From Coemansia sp. RSA 922 (Eukaryota; Kickxellomycota; Kickxellomycetes; Kickxellales; Kickxellaceae): a DNA stretch of 31,746 nucleotides. Under the pieces are notes generated by a model. The model did not search any database. It saw only the letters and a list, made by a program, of their open reading frames with translations, and was not told the DNA's origin. This document shows positions 20,017 through 29,150 of this stretch, in pieces; the stretch's first letter is position 1, and each line of letters starts with the position of its first letter. The stretch is taken from contig JANBQS010000134.1 of assembly GCA_027577415.1 (NCBI GenBank), positions 1-31,746 of the forward strand, read 5' to 3'. The position numbers were made by a program, and so were the translations under genes.

Positions 20017-21699
20017 ATGGAGCCACGAGAGTCCTATACCAGCACTTTGTCATACATTGCCATATGCCTCTCGATGCTATGCGGCGGCACAACGTCGCTG
20101 TTTGCCACATACGGGTCGTCCTTCAGCGAGGTCCTGGGGTTCACGCAGTACGAGACGAATTTGGTAGCCTCGCTAGGTGACTACGCTCACTACATGTCAG
20201 CGCCTCTGTTTGGCTACTTGTCAACACGTATTGGGCCTACTCGCGTTATCCAGTCCGCCGCTGTGCTGATGTTCTGTGGGTACATGGGCTTGAGCTACTC
20301 ATTCAAGCACTTTGACACGGCCTATGAGCATGCGCACCACTATGTCGCCACAATGTCCATGCTGTTTGCACTGGTCGGCGTTGGATCGAAAGCCGCGTAT
20401 ATGTCGTCTATGGCTACCACTGCTCGTAACTTTAAGCACTCGCGACACTCGGGCATTGCATTGGGTATTCCCAACTCGCTCTATGGGTTGTCGACGTTTG
20501 TCTTTTCCTCGCTCAAGGCTCGCTGGTTCGAGTCTGACCAGACCCCCTGGCGCTACTTGGCTTTTATGGCCGTGGTCTCGCTTGCCGCCCACTTGCTGGC
20601 TTCAAAATACGTTGTGCTTAAGGAAACACAGCCTGTTCCTAGAAAGCGGGCTACGTCGCTGGCTATAAAGACCAATGCGTCGCTGTCGCCTGCTGCTGTT
20701 GCTACTAGCGGATCGGTAATGTCGCCTTCGCACGAGTCTTTTGAAATGGCAGAGACTCGCAAACGCCGCATGACTGTGTCGGTCGCCAACGAAGCTGGCC
20801 ATGTCAACAGCGATATGACAGTGAACTTGATATCGCCAGGGTCGCCAGCCGATAGCACTGCTGCTGAAACCCACTCTCCCTCCAATCCCCACAGCACTGG
20901 TGCAGATACTCCGCCTCTGTCGTCTGCTCCGATTACTCCTCTTTCGGCAACAACAGCTGTCGCCAATCCAGCGCAGCTTCCCGAGGAATCGGCACTAATT
21001 CGGCTGGGCCGCGATCCTATTGCCTGGGCTTTGCTGCTGGGAATAATTTGCTTCTCTGGGCCTGGTCTGGCCTTTGTCAACAACTGCGGGTCCATGGTGC
21101 GCGCCATGTCGCACGGTACCACGCTTACTGAAGAGCAAATCGGCCAGTACAAGGACAAGATTGTCGCTACACAGTCGTTCTTTTCCTTCTTTTCGCGGCT
21201 CGTCGTTGGGTACCTCTCTGACCTGTGGCGTACCAAACTGCGCCTCCCTCGATCCGGATTGCTGGTCATTGCGGGTTTGCTGATGATACACGCGCAAAAC
21301 ACTGCTGCTCGCGTCAGTCGTCTCGAAGACATGTACCCACTAGCGGTTCTTATTGGCACGTCGATGGGATCGGCCTTTACTTTGGCGCCAACTATTACGG
21401 CCGAGACTTGGGGTGCCGAGAACTTTGGCTTGTGCTGGGGTATTATTACTCTGGGCCCGGCTATCGGTGGTCACATTTGCAACTTGATATTCGGGTCCAG
21501 CTGGGACCAGGGCCTGTACAACATTATCAGCCGTCTGGGCAAAGACGCTCCTCAAGACCGCATGCAGTGCACAAACGAGTGTTTTATACCGGCATTCCGC
21601 ACCACTGCCAAAATTGCCTACTTTAGCGTCTTCTTTTTTACTGTTGTACTGTGCTTGCCTCGCGCAACTGCATTTTGGAAGCGCCAGCGGCAGAAATAG
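20017..21699 (+). CDS. MFS transporter, MCH1/nodulin-like monocarboxylate-type carrier (560 aa)
   Basis: A single 560-residue frame. The first six membrane segments (about residues 9-205) include LFGYLSTRIGPTR, the loop 2-3 motif position of MFS carriers. A polar linker rich in S, T and P (about 210-330) separates them from six more segments (about 335-555) containing FFSRLVVGYLSDLWR. This layout fits the fungal MCH1 group, homologues of monocarboxylate transporters with no proven monocarboxylate transport in yeast. The substrate is unknown. The linker has many S/T-P sites that could be phosphorylated. Its stop is only 26 bp from the stop of the convergent aldo/keto reductase. Confidence 0.75.
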   Translation: MEPRESYTSTLSYIAICLSMLCGGTTSLFATYGSSFSEVLGFTQYETNLVASLGDYAHYMSAPLFGYLSTRIGPTRVIQSAAVLMFCGYMGLSYSFKHFDTAYEHAHHYVATMSMLFALVGVGSKAAYMSSMATTARNFKHSRHSGIALGIPNSLYGLSTFVFSSLKARWFESDQTPWRYLAFMAVVSLAAHLLASKYVVLKETQPVPRKRATSLAIKTNASLSPAAVATSGSVMSPSHESFEMAETRKRRMTVSVANEAGHVNSDMTVNLISPGSPADSTAAETHSPSNPHSTGADTPPLSSAPITPLSATTAVANPAQLPEESALIRLGRDPIAWALLLGIICFSGPGLAFVNNCGSMVRAMSHGTTLTEEQIGQYKDKIVATQSFFSFFSRLVVGYLSDLWRTKLRLPRSGLLVIAGLLMIHAQNTAARVSRLEDMYPLAVLIGTSMGSAFTLAPTITAETWGAENFGLCWGIITLGPAIGGHICNLIFGSSWDQGLYNIISRLGKDAPQDRMQCTNECFIPAFRTTAKIAYFSVFFFTVVLCLPRATAFWKRQRQK

Positions 21700-21725
21700 A
21701 CTGTGTTAATAGATACTGACTTTTT

Positions 21726-22760
21726 TTACTTGTATGAAACCGAAGCAGTGTCGTCAACTTGGTAACGCTCGCCCTGGATGTTGGCAGCATCAACGAATCC
21801 TCTAAGTGTCTTGTTCTCTTCTTCGGTAAGCGTGATCTGCCCTGCGTCCAGGTTCTCGTCCAGGTACTTGATCCTCTTTGTTCCAGGAATGACGACAAGG
21901 TTCTCATCCTGCGCCAATAGCCATGCCAAAGCCATCTGGCCAGGCTTGCAGCCGCGCCTCTTGGCCAAGTCTTCGAATGCATCAACCAGTTTGAGGTTGT
22001 TGGCAAAGTGCTCGGGCTTGAAGCGAGGATTAGTGCGACGCCAGTCATTCTCGTCAAGGTCGTCGATACTGCGGATCTGGCCCGTCATAAAGCCTCGACC
22101 CAGTGGCGAATATGCTACGACGGTGACGCCTAGCTCGCGGCAGGCATCGAGCAGTCCGTCAGTCTCGATGTGGGTGGTCCAAGGGCTATACTCGACTTCG
22201 ACTGCAGCGATGGGATGGACCCTGTACGCGCGCCTCAGTTCGTCAGCAGTGCACTCGGACAACCCGACAAAGCGAATCTTGCCCTCCTTCACAAGTTCAG
22301 CCATGGCACCGACGGTATCCTCAATGGGAGTATCGGGGTCCACGCGGTGCTGGTAGTAGAGGTCAATCTTGTCAATGCCCAAACGCCTAAGGCTCACATC
22401 GACTTGTTTACGGACGTAATCTGGCTTTCCGCTGGTGCCGGTGATAAAGTCGATAAAGTCGCCCTTATAGTCCGGTTCGACCTCTGTATACACAAAGCCA
22501 AACTTTGTGCACACAAAGACGTCGTTGCGACGGGTCTTGAGCACTTGGCCCAGCAGCCGCTCGTTGTGCCCGGCGCCATACACGTCCGCGGTGTCCCAGA
22601 ACGTGCATCCCATGTCGATTGCGTGGTTAAGCACTTTCAGCGACTCGTTGTCGTCGATAGCACCGTAGATGGAGGACATGCCCATGGTACCAAGGCCAAT
22701 GCGTGGGACGCGGACCTTGTCTCCAGGAACGCCAATTTCGATGGTAGGAAGGGCCGACAT
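21726..22760 (-). CDS. Aldo/keto reductase (344 aa)
   Basis: NADPH-dependent (beta/alpha)8 barrel oxidoreductase. The catalytic tetrad is visible as D56 (FWDTADVYG), Y61, K86 (VCTKFG) and H138 (YYQHRVD). Later come GLSECTADELRRA, VEYSPW and VIPGTKR, the last being the cofactor phosphate-binding part. The pattern resembles the AKR13 group (fungal and plant reductases of the YakC and pyridoxal reductase type); the substrate cannot be told. I choose ATG 22758-22760. The frame extends to 22826, but a minus-strand TATA box at 22836-22844 would place transcription start near or inside that extension, and the 22 extra residues are not family-like. Confidence 0.88.
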   Translation of the reverse strand: MSALPTIEIGVPGDKVRVPRIGLGTMGMSSIYGAIDDNESLKVLNHAIDMGCTFWDTADVYGAGHNERLLGQVLKTRRNDVFVCTKFGFVYTEVEPDYKGDFIDFITGTSGKPDYVRKQVDVSLRRLGIDKIDLYYQHRVDPDTPIEDTVGAMAELVKEGKIRFVGLSECTADELRRAYRVHPIAAVEVEYSPWTTHIETDGLLDACRELGVTVVAYSPLGRGFMTGQIRSIDDLDENDWRRTNPRFKPEHFANNLKLVDAFEDLAKRRGCKPGQMALAWLLAQDENLVVIPGTKRIKYLDENLDAGQITLTEEENKTLRGFVDAANIQGERYQVDDTASVSYK

Positions 22761-23142
22761 GCTTGGATATTCAGTAAGCGGTGTTGAAGAATAGATGGTA
22801 TGGTGTGTCACAGCCAAGACTGCCATGGGCTCCGACTTTTATAGCCGCTGAAGCGCTGCCAAGCCCTTTAAAAGGAATGAGCTTACTATTCGCACTTCTT
22901 GTGTAGTGATGAGAAAAAAATGCATTGTGATGCGATGCAGTGACAAATCTGTATAAACGCCAACTTGTTCCCTGAAAATTCTCAGCACAAGACGATATTG
23001 TGAGCATTCTAGAATTCGGCGGTGATAAAAAAATAGGTCCGAGTAGACTCCGACTTTGCAAAGTATAGTAAATAAGAATTTATTTGCCTAAATCTCAGAT
23101 CTAGCCATGGGAGTATGATTATTAGCATTGTGCTCGCTTTGT
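22761..23142. other. Intergenic, 382 bp, reductase promoter and 3' end of the secreted-protein gene
   Basis: Apart from the TATA box at 22836-22844, nothing gene-like is seen. An A-run lies at 22913-22920. Confidence 0.5.
22836..22844 (-). promoter_or_regulatory. TATA box of the aldo/keto reductase gene
   Basis: Minus-strand ctataaaag, 76-84 bp upstream of the chosen ATG at 22760 and only about 10 bp from the alternative at 22826. It therefore helps decide the start. Confidence 0.6.
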
Positions 23143-23811
23143 TCAAGCCTTCTTGTAGCTGGCAGCGGCATACGAAGCAGGTGCCGGTGCCGAAACAGGA
23201 GGAGGGGCGACGTATTGAGCAGGCTTGGGTACAACAACAGGTGGGGCCTTGTAGGGAGCTGGAGGAGGACTGTAGACAACTGGCGCTGGCACGGGCTTAG
23301 GGATTACCACAACAGGAGCCTCGTAGTGAGCCGGGGCAGGCACAACGATGGGAGCAGTATAAGGCGCAGGCGTGGAGTGGAAGACAATAGGAGGAAGCGA
23401 CACGACAGGACCAGCAGCATGGTATCCGTTGGCAAAGACTACATCGCCGCCGCGTCTGGCAAAAGCACCACCAAAGTTGTTCTGGACTGGACCCATCGCA
23501 TTGTGATCGCCGTTGGCAGACCATCCACTGTTACCAGCGACTCTGATAAGGCTGGGGTTGTTTAGCAGGTTATCGTTGCTAGCGAGGTTGCTGTTTATGC
23601 TTGTAAAGTGGCTGTTGAGAATACCGTTAAAGGTATTGGGAGCACCGCTATCACCCGAGGCAAAGAGTGACGAATCTGCTTGCCAGCCGTTGTTTACGTT
23701 CGGGTTGTTGATTGCGCTGGTTCCCGATGCGACGTTAGCACCGCCGGTGAAGCCGATTTCTTGGGCGGCAACAGCGACAGTGGAGACGATAAGAGCAGTG
23801 AATGTGCGCAT
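23143..23811 (-). CDS. Secreted proline/alanine/valine-rich protein (222 aa)
   Basis: The N-terminus MRTFTALIVSTVAVAA is a clear signal peptide, probably cleaved after residue 16. Residues 20-118 are rich in Asn, Gly and Ser, with two loose repeats of the form NNP...GW.A (about 35-45 and 84-99). A dibasic RR at 119-120 followed by GG could be a Kex2-type site. Residues 139-215 are a repetitive low-complexity domain built on PAPY, APxVVVPKPA and similar units, like extensin- or cuticle-type structural proteins. It is likely a cell-wall or extracellular protein. I recognise no family. A TATA box set in a perfect 24-bp palindrome lies 81-104 bp upstream. Confidence 0.7.
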   Translation of the reverse strand: MRTFTALIVSTVAVAAQEIGFTGGANVASGTSAINNPNVNNGWQADSSLFASGDSGAPNTFNGILNSHFTSINSNLASNDNLLNNPSLIRVAGNSGWSANGDHNAMGPVQNNFGGAFARRGGDVVFANGYHAAGPVVSLPPIVFHSTPAPYTAPIVVPAPAHYEAPVVVIPKPVPAPVVYSPPPAPYKAPPVVVPKPAQYVAPPPVSAPAPASYAAASYKKA

Positions 23812-24470
23812 GGTCGATGTAAAAAAATGAGTATCAGAGCTGAGATGTTGGTAGTACGACCTTTCAAGGGATGAACTGACGTAGAGGTCTACAGCAGCAT
23901 ATTTATATGCTGCTGCCGCAATTGTTCAGCGAATACTTTAGTGTGTTTGCTCTGAAGCTCTGGACAAATTAGTTACTGCTAGCATATACAATGGATATAT
24001 TAACAGTTCAAGTGACACATGTTTGTGTAAATGTTTACTATAAAGTACTTGGGCTACTGCGCTTACTGCCATTGCCTTTGTGACTTTGGACAGGGACAAT
24101 AGAGGGCTTTGATCGTAGCGCAGTACAGCGCCATGCTAGCAACTAGAGATCCCAGGCGCGCTTTCAAAAGTATTTGTTTGCGTTATATTGCTTGTTGGAG
24201 GCAAGATACTGCTTCGATTTTTTACTGTTGCCTTCGTCAGGAGCAACAATGATATACCATCAACCAGCTCAATATGAAATGTCATCAAAAATAATGTTTC
24301 TATGTGTGTTGATATATTGTCATATTCGTAATTTGATTGAAGTCGTTAACCCAACAAAGAGGGGCTTTGAAAAGAAGGACAAGCCACACGAGCGATGAAT
24401 CGTGGAGTCCCTATTTGGAAATACTGATGACTTGTTAACCGCGCTCAGCACAGCTATGAGGCAAATCAGT
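23812..24470. other. Intergenic, 659 bp
   Basis: Holds the secreted-protein promoter, including the palindrome at 23892-23915, and the 3' flank of the small peptide gene. The short plus-strand frame at 24174-24398 has no recognisable feature, and I do not call it. Confidence 0.5.
23892..23915. promoter_or_regulatory. Perfect 24-bp palindrome enclosing a TATA box
   Basis: Two exact 10-bp arms (cagcagcata and tatgctgctg) around a ttta centre. On the minus strand the centre reads tataaata, 81-104 bp upstream of the ATG of the secreted protein. It is probably that gene's TATA element. The symmetric arms could also be a dimeric factor's site. Confidence 0.6.
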
Positions 24471-24758
24471 CTACTTTGGGCGCACATATCCGAGACCACC
24501 CAAGAGCTTGCCCAGGAGTGGTAAATTGACCAACAAACGGTCAAGGAACGATAGGAGAGTCTCTCCGGCTTCTGGAAGCGGTATAGCAGGACCGCCCTGA
24601 CGTTTGACGTGGTGCACCGTCTGTGTCCGCACAGTCAGTGGTGCCGCGGCCTGAGCAACGGCGTCGGAACCAGACATGGGTAGTGCGAGTGGGGCGGCCA
24701 TGGCAGACATGACAAAGATGAAAAGCAACAAAAGTGCAAAAAAGAATGTGTTCTTCAT
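24471..24758 (-). CDS. Small secreted protein precursor with Kex2-type site (95 aa)
   Basis: Residues 1-21 are a strong signal peptide (a long Phe/Leu core ending SAMAA). Residues 22-51 are an Ala-rich polar stretch. Lys-Arg at 52-53 is a typical Kex2 site, which would release a 42-residue C-terminal peptide (54-95). That peptide starts QGGPAIPLP, continues with a probable amphipathic helix (about 65-89, regular Leu with Arg/Lys/Asp) and ends in a basic YVRPK. It has no cysteines, so it is not a knottin or hydrophobin. The design of signal, pro-region and processed peptide fits fungal secreted peptides, but I recognise no family and cannot assign a role. Confidence 0.65.
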   Translation of the reverse strand: MKNTFFFALLLLFIFVMSAMAAPLALPMSGSDAVAQAAAPLTVRTQTVHHVKRQGGPAIPLPEAGETLLSFLDRLLVNLPLLGKLLGGLGYVRPK

Positions 24759-25865
24759 GGTAGCTGATCTGAAGCAGACTAAACAGGTAATGTGTGGAAA
24801 GGATAGGCGAGTAGTGCGCAGCCAATAACTTTTTTAGGTTCGATCAGTAAGCGTGGCGTGTAGCTAATAGAGTGTTAGCGATAGGACTATGTGCGTAAAG
24901 TATAAAAGGCGGTTGTTTTTTTTGTCGTAAATAAGTGCAAGAGTTGAATAAAGAAAAGCGAAAAACTTGACTGAATAAGAGACTGGTAAAAGAAAGATGC
25001 GTTAAATACAAAGGAGAGCGGGAGACTGGGGGTGTGCTAGAAAATGGCGTCTTTTGGTACTAGACTGAGGGATGGATTTGGTTTGAATCCATTCAGATTT
25101 CGCACTTGTGACGAAACGGGAAACTTCATTTGTTGAGCGGAGTTGCCTACCCATTGTTGGGATCTGGGTCATTGTTCAGAAGCGGCACTCAAACGGGGGA
25201 GGGGATAGAGGGCATATTGGCTACACCGCCACAAAAACACGTCGCTGCCAAAAACAACTCGCGCGGTTTGTCAATTAGTGCAGTCGCGTGCCAGCGGTGT
25301 TATAAATTGAATTCATGTGGCGCTTGAGCAGATTAAGAAACCGATCATCCACTGTAAATCAAACGATACCAGAGATTAACTACACGTGTCAAACCGTCAG
25401 CACAGCTCGATTCGGTCCAGAAAAAAAATGATTGCAGCTCGATTCGCTGCAGTTTGGGGCATGAAGTGGACCCAGAAGATAAGGGAGTGGGCGGATCCGG
25501 ATTAGATCTGGTTCAGCCATTGACACATGGAGCGTTGTTAAACTGCCAGCAACGCAGCTAGCATATGCAACGCAGCAGATAACGCAAGTGCATGCTGCTT
25601 CGCGGGTAATATTTTCTTGTGAGCCTGTGAACTAGATAGGAACGGGCAATTTATGCCCCCGCTTTGGGATTAGGATCGACACTTTATGTTGAAAGTGTGA
25701 GTCCCAACTTGGCAATAGATAACACCAGCAGAGGTACACGGACCTTGCTAATCTCCTGCCCCCAACTGTCTTAAAGGGAAAGTATTGAGCAAGGTGTATC
25801 TCCTTCCTTCTACTCTTTCCATATCTTTGCGCTTCTATTGTATCTATAAATTAGGACCCGTCAGA
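24759..25865. other. Intergenic, 1.1 kb, divergent promoters
   Basis: No gene supported. A plus-strand TATA-like tataaaagg lies near 24901, with no credible frame after it. A 12-bp unit cagctcgattcg occurs twice (near 25404 and 25435). A CT-rich leader and tataaatta near 25844 precede the MFS ATG at 25866. Confidence 0.45.
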
Positions 25866-27305
25866 ATGTCTACCAAGGACGGCAAGTCATCCGAGAGAGG
25901 CGTCAGCGAAGTCGTCGGAGGCGCAGAGGAGCAGCGGCTAAGGAGATCATATTTGCGCAAGGCCGACTTGCACTTGCTGCCACCAGCGTTTGCCATGTAC
26001 TTTTTCGCAATCATCGATCGCAACAACATTGGCAATGCCAAAGTAGCGGGCATGGACGTAGAGCTGGGGCTGCATGGCGAGCAATTCAACTGGATAGTAT
26101 CGGCGTTCTTTTTCACGTACATATTCTTCGAGATCCCATCCAACATTATTCTCAAGCGCGTTGGCGCTCGTATCTGGCTGCCGTTCATTGCCATTTGCTG
26201 GTCGATTTTGGTGGCGCTCATGGCAGCGGCAAAGTCGTATGGATCGTTGGTTGCGGTTCGCGTGCTCTTGGGTGTGTTTGAGGCTGGATATGTTCCAGGG
26301 TTTATCTACCTGACGTCGTTCTGGTACACGAAGCGCCAGCAGGCGCCTCGCATCGCGCTGTTCTTCTCGGCAGGCGTGTTTGCTGGCATTTGGGCTGGGC
26401 CTCTGGCTGCTCGCCTGCAAGAGATCAATGGCAGCCTGATGGGGTACCAATACATTTTCATCATTGAGGCCAGCATTACCGTGGCTCTGGCCGTCATCAT
26501 GGCAATCATGCTGCAAAACTACCCAGAGACGGCCACGTTTTTGACTGAGGATGAGCGAGCGGCCGCCCTGAGGATGCTGGCCAACGACAAGGCCCTGTCT
26601 TATAACACCGACTACCGCCCTCGCCAAGTGTTCCGCGCCCTATCAGACTGGACGATTTGGGGCTACGCTATCATTTTCTGGGCGGCAGCCACGGGCGGTG
26701 CCACGCAGGCTATCTTTGGCCCGACTCTGATCAAGGCTATGGGGTATACGTCAACGCGCGCCCAAGTGCTCTCGGCAGCGCCCAGCGCCTGCGGATTCGC
26801 CAGCCAGATCCTGTCAATGTTCCTCCCACGCCTATACCCGCGTTTCAGCGTGTGGATCATGATATTCAGCGCTGCGGCTTGCGCCTTTTACGCTGTCATT
26901 GCTACCGTCGAGAACATCCACGTGCGCTTTGCCTTTTTGTGCCTGTCAAACTTTGCGCTGTCGCCGAATATGCCGCTGGTTTCAATATGGATGTCCAACA
27001 ACGTCATGGGCGTCACAAAGAAGGGCGTGGCGTCAGCGGTTACAGTCATGCTGGGCGGCGTAGCTGGGCTTATTGGATCGCACATTTATCGCGGCAAGGA
27101 CTTTCCTCAGTATCGCTTTGGCCACATTTTTGTGTGCGTGTGCAATGCCGTCATCTTTGTGGTTGCGTTTGCCCTTAACTTGTACTTTAGGTACGAGAAC
27201 CGCCGTCGCGACTCTCAGAACGAGGACTTTGATCCTTCTGCCTTCTCAAAAAACGAGGTCGAGGATATGTGCGACAAGCGCCCTGACCATCGCTACACAT
27301 GGTAG
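25866..27305 (+). CDS. MFS anion:cation symporter-type permease, Dal5/Tna1-like (479 aa)
   Basis: A 479-residue MFS carrier with 12 membrane segments. The start is ATG 25866. The frame is open to 25785, but upstream residues are leader-like and lie next to a TATA-like motif. Family signs are RKADLHLLPPAFAMYFFAIIDRNNIGNA in M1, FEIPSNIILKRVGAR at the M2-M3 loop, GVFEAGYVPGFIYLTSFWY in M4, and a C-half with SIWMSNNVMGVTKKGVASA. These mark the allantoate permease branch of the anion:cation symporters, whose members carry allantoate, nicotinate, pantothenate, biotin and similar anions. The substrate here is unknown. Its stop is 65 bp from the stop of the convergent pICln gene. A pantothenate carrier would suit the nearby coenzyme A gene, but this is only a suggestion. 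Confidence 0.85.
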   Translation: MSTKDGKSSERGVSEVVGGAEEQRLRRSYLRKADLHLLPPAFAMYFFAIIDRNNIGNAKVAGMDVELGLHGEQFNWIVSAFFFTYIFFEIPSNIILKRVGARIWLPFIAICWSILVALMAAAKSYGSLVAVRVLLGVFEAGYVPGFIYLTSFWYTKRQQAPRIALFFSAGVFAGIWAGPLAARLQEINGSLMGYQYIFIIEASITVALAVIMAIMLQNYPETATFLTEDERAAALRMLANDKALSYNTDYRPRQVFRALSDWTIWGYAIIFWAAATGGATQAIFGPTLIKAMGYTSTRAQVLSAAPSACGFASQILSMFLPRLYPRFSVWIMIFSAAACAFYAVIATVENIHVRFAFLCLSNFALSPNMPLVSIWMSNNVMGVTKKGVASAVTVMLGGVAGLIGSHIYRGKDFPQYRFGHIFVCVCNAVIFVVAFALNLYFRYENRRRDSQNEDFDPSAFSKNEVEDMCDKRPDHRYTW

Positions 27306-27370
27306 ACAATTGCTGTTAGAACCAGATATCGCTATAATAGATACTACTAATGCCTGCGTAAAGTGTCCAA

Positions 27371-28205
27371 TTATTCAGCGTCATTATAACGCCCATCCTC
27401 GTTGGAGCCATTCGTTTGCTCTGTAGGTTCAACAATCACGGACTCCAGGTGCGCCAGTATCTCCTACACGTTGTCCAATATATGTTAGTAACGTGAAAGA
27501 GGTGGACTGTGCTGTGCAGCGATCTGTACTTACTTTGCCCTTTGGCGTTAAGCGATCCAGGTCGTCGGCAGTCGTAATAAATTCCGAAGAATCAAACTCT
27601 TCAATGGTCTGCACGGCAGATTCGTCGTCGTTGCCCTCTTCATTTTCATCTCCGCTCGCTGAACCGTCCTGGTAATCCCCTACGCAGATGTCGTCAAGAT
27701 CGGATTCAGAACCAGATCCCTCGTCGTCGTCAGGATTCAGCGCCGCGCAATCAGACATTGCCTTGAACATATCGTCAACTACAGATACCAATAGAGTATT
27801 TAGGTCTTGTTTGCACTACACCAAGATGGAGACATGGCGAATGTACTTACGGAATTTCTCGTCTTCGGGGATAAACTTTAGCTCGGCAAACTGCTCATCT
27901 TCGTCCTCTTCTTCGCTATCGTCGGATTTGATGCTTTCGGGAAATGGGCCATCGAGCTGGCAGTACAAGTGCGCGCCCGCTCCGTCAGTGCTGCGCGAAA
28001 CGGCATGAATAACAATAGTAGGGTAGTCGATAGAGAACCCACGGCTGCTTTCTGTCGAGAAAAATACTACACGCTGCTCGTCGATATACAAAGTTCCCAG
28101 ACCATCGGCAGAATCACTTGGCGGATCACAAGAGACTCGAGTTCGGTCGGCGGTAAATCGAGTGTGCGAGAGAGTTGGTAGCTGGCTTATAAGAGTAACA
28201 GGCAT
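27371..28205 (-). CDS. pICln homologue, methylosome/snRNP assembly chaperone (230 aa)
   Basis: Three exons, 28205-27851, 27778-27534 and 27463-27371, with introns of 72 and 70 nt (GTAAGT...GTAG). The reading phase is kept throughout. The N-terminal half is the pICln PH-like domain: GLGTLYIDEQRVVFFS, IDYPTIVIHAVSR, HLYCQLDGPFPE. Then comes an acidic stretch (DDSEEEDEDEQ), ELKFIPEDEKF, and MFKAMSDCAALNPD, the hallmark just after the PH-like domain. A second acidic region follows. Exon 3 ends with ILAHLESVIVEP. pICln binds Sm proteins and the PRMT5 methylosome during spliceosomal snRNP assembly. It is absent from budding yeast but kept in intron-rich fungi. It shares a 234-bp divergent promoter with the next gene. 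Confidence 0.85.
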
Positions 28206-28439
28206 TATATGGAAGAAGATGGCAAAAGTGTAAAGCTCTATTTTAGTCGCAAATATACGCCGTAGAAAGCCGACTTATAATAGCAAGTCAAGTGTTTGTG
28301 GGTCTCCAAATCCTGACTAATCCACAAAGGCTACAGTTGAACAACAGTAGCCAAGCCTCCTCCTTCTTCTTGACCTCGCTAACTTTATACACCAGTATCT
28401 GCTAATATTTTTTATCTTTGCCCGCGATAATTCGAACAA
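28206..28439. promoter_or_regulatory. Bidirectional promoter between pICln and PPC decarboxylase genes
   Basis: These 234 bp separate two divergent housekeeping genes. The segment is AT-rich with several TATA-like motifs (for example ttataata near 28275) and no coding frame. Shared control is inferred from the arrangement. Confidence 0.5.
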
Positions 28440-29087
28440 ATGTCTGCGCCGAATTCGACAGCCGAGCCTGAGAAGAAACTGCCAGTACGACGGGTACTTA
28501 TCGGCGCTACGGGCAGCGTAGCCAGCATCAAAGTGCCGCAACTCGCCAAGAGCATCATAAAGCAAGGCCTAGAAGTGCACGGTGTTCAGATCGAAATAGC
28601 CATAGCAGCGTCCAACTCTGCACTGCACTTTTTCCGGCGCGAGCAGCTACCCGAGGAACACGTTACGCTGTATACGGACCAGGACGAATGGTCCGAGTGG
28701 AAGAAGATTGGCGATCCAGTCCTCCACATCGAGCTGCGCAAGTGGGCAGACATTTGCGTTGTAGCGCCGCTGGATGCCAACACTATGGCCAAGGTGGCCA
28801 CGGGCTTTTGCGATAATCTGCTTACTTGCGTGTTGAGGGCCTGGGATATGACCAAGCCTCGTATCGTCTGCCCGGCAATGAACCCAATGATGTGGGAGCA
28901 TCCTATCACAGACACTCAAATTGGTACCCTGAAGATGCTGGGCTTCCGTATCATCAACCCCGTTGCAAAGACTTTGGCTTGCGGCGATATTGGTATGGGC
29001 GCAATGGCTGAGCCCGAAGATATTGCACAAGCCGTGATAGACGAGCTGGCTGGCTTGATAGCAAAGGGCAAGGAGCCAGCTGCGTAG
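28440..29087 (+). CDS. Phosphopantothenoylcysteine decarboxylase (215 aa)
   Basis: A flavoprotein of the HFCD family that decarboxylates 4'-phosphopantothenoylcysteine in coenzyme A synthesis. The active-site residues can be placed: H96 in VLHIELRKWAD, N148 in PAMNPMMWEHP, and C181 in ACGDIGMGAMAEP. Each is exactly six residues later than His90, Asn142 and Cys175 of Arabidopsis HAL3a, so spacing is conserved. The length is that of a compact monofunctional enzyme, unlike yeast Hal3/Vhs3/Cab3, which have long acidic tails and divide the active site between subunits. All catalytic residues are in one chain here, so a homotrimer is expected. The start is ATG 28440; the first 15 residues are polar. 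It converges on the next gene with 63 bp between stops. Confidence 0.9.
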   Translation: MSAPNSTAEPEKKLPVRRVLIGATGSVASIKVPQLAKSIIKQGLEVHGVQIEIAIAASNSALHFFRREQLPEEHVTLYTDQDEWSEWKKIGDPVLHIELRKWADICVVAPLDANTMAKVATGFCDNLLTCVLRAWDMTKPRIVCPAMNPMMWEHPITDTQIGTLKMLGFRIINPVAKTLACGDIGMGAMAEPEDIAQAVIDELAGLIAKGKEPAA

Positions 29088-29150
29088 CAGTTAGTCTCAG
29101 CGGTAAAAGTGGTTCCTTTGTAGGGTAATAATTAAACATGGAGATAAACA

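Noticed and set aside
20553..21359. Long minus-strand frame opposite the MCH1-like carrier
   Set aside because: Antisense shadow; the plus strand has clear MFS features over the same bases.
22170..22787. Plus-strand frame opposite the aldo/keto reductase
   Set aside because: Antisense shadow; the minus strand has the full catalytic tetrad.
22761..22826. A 22-residue N-terminal extension of the aldo/keto reductase
   Set aside because: It begins about 10 bp from the TATA box, so it would lie before or at the transcription start.
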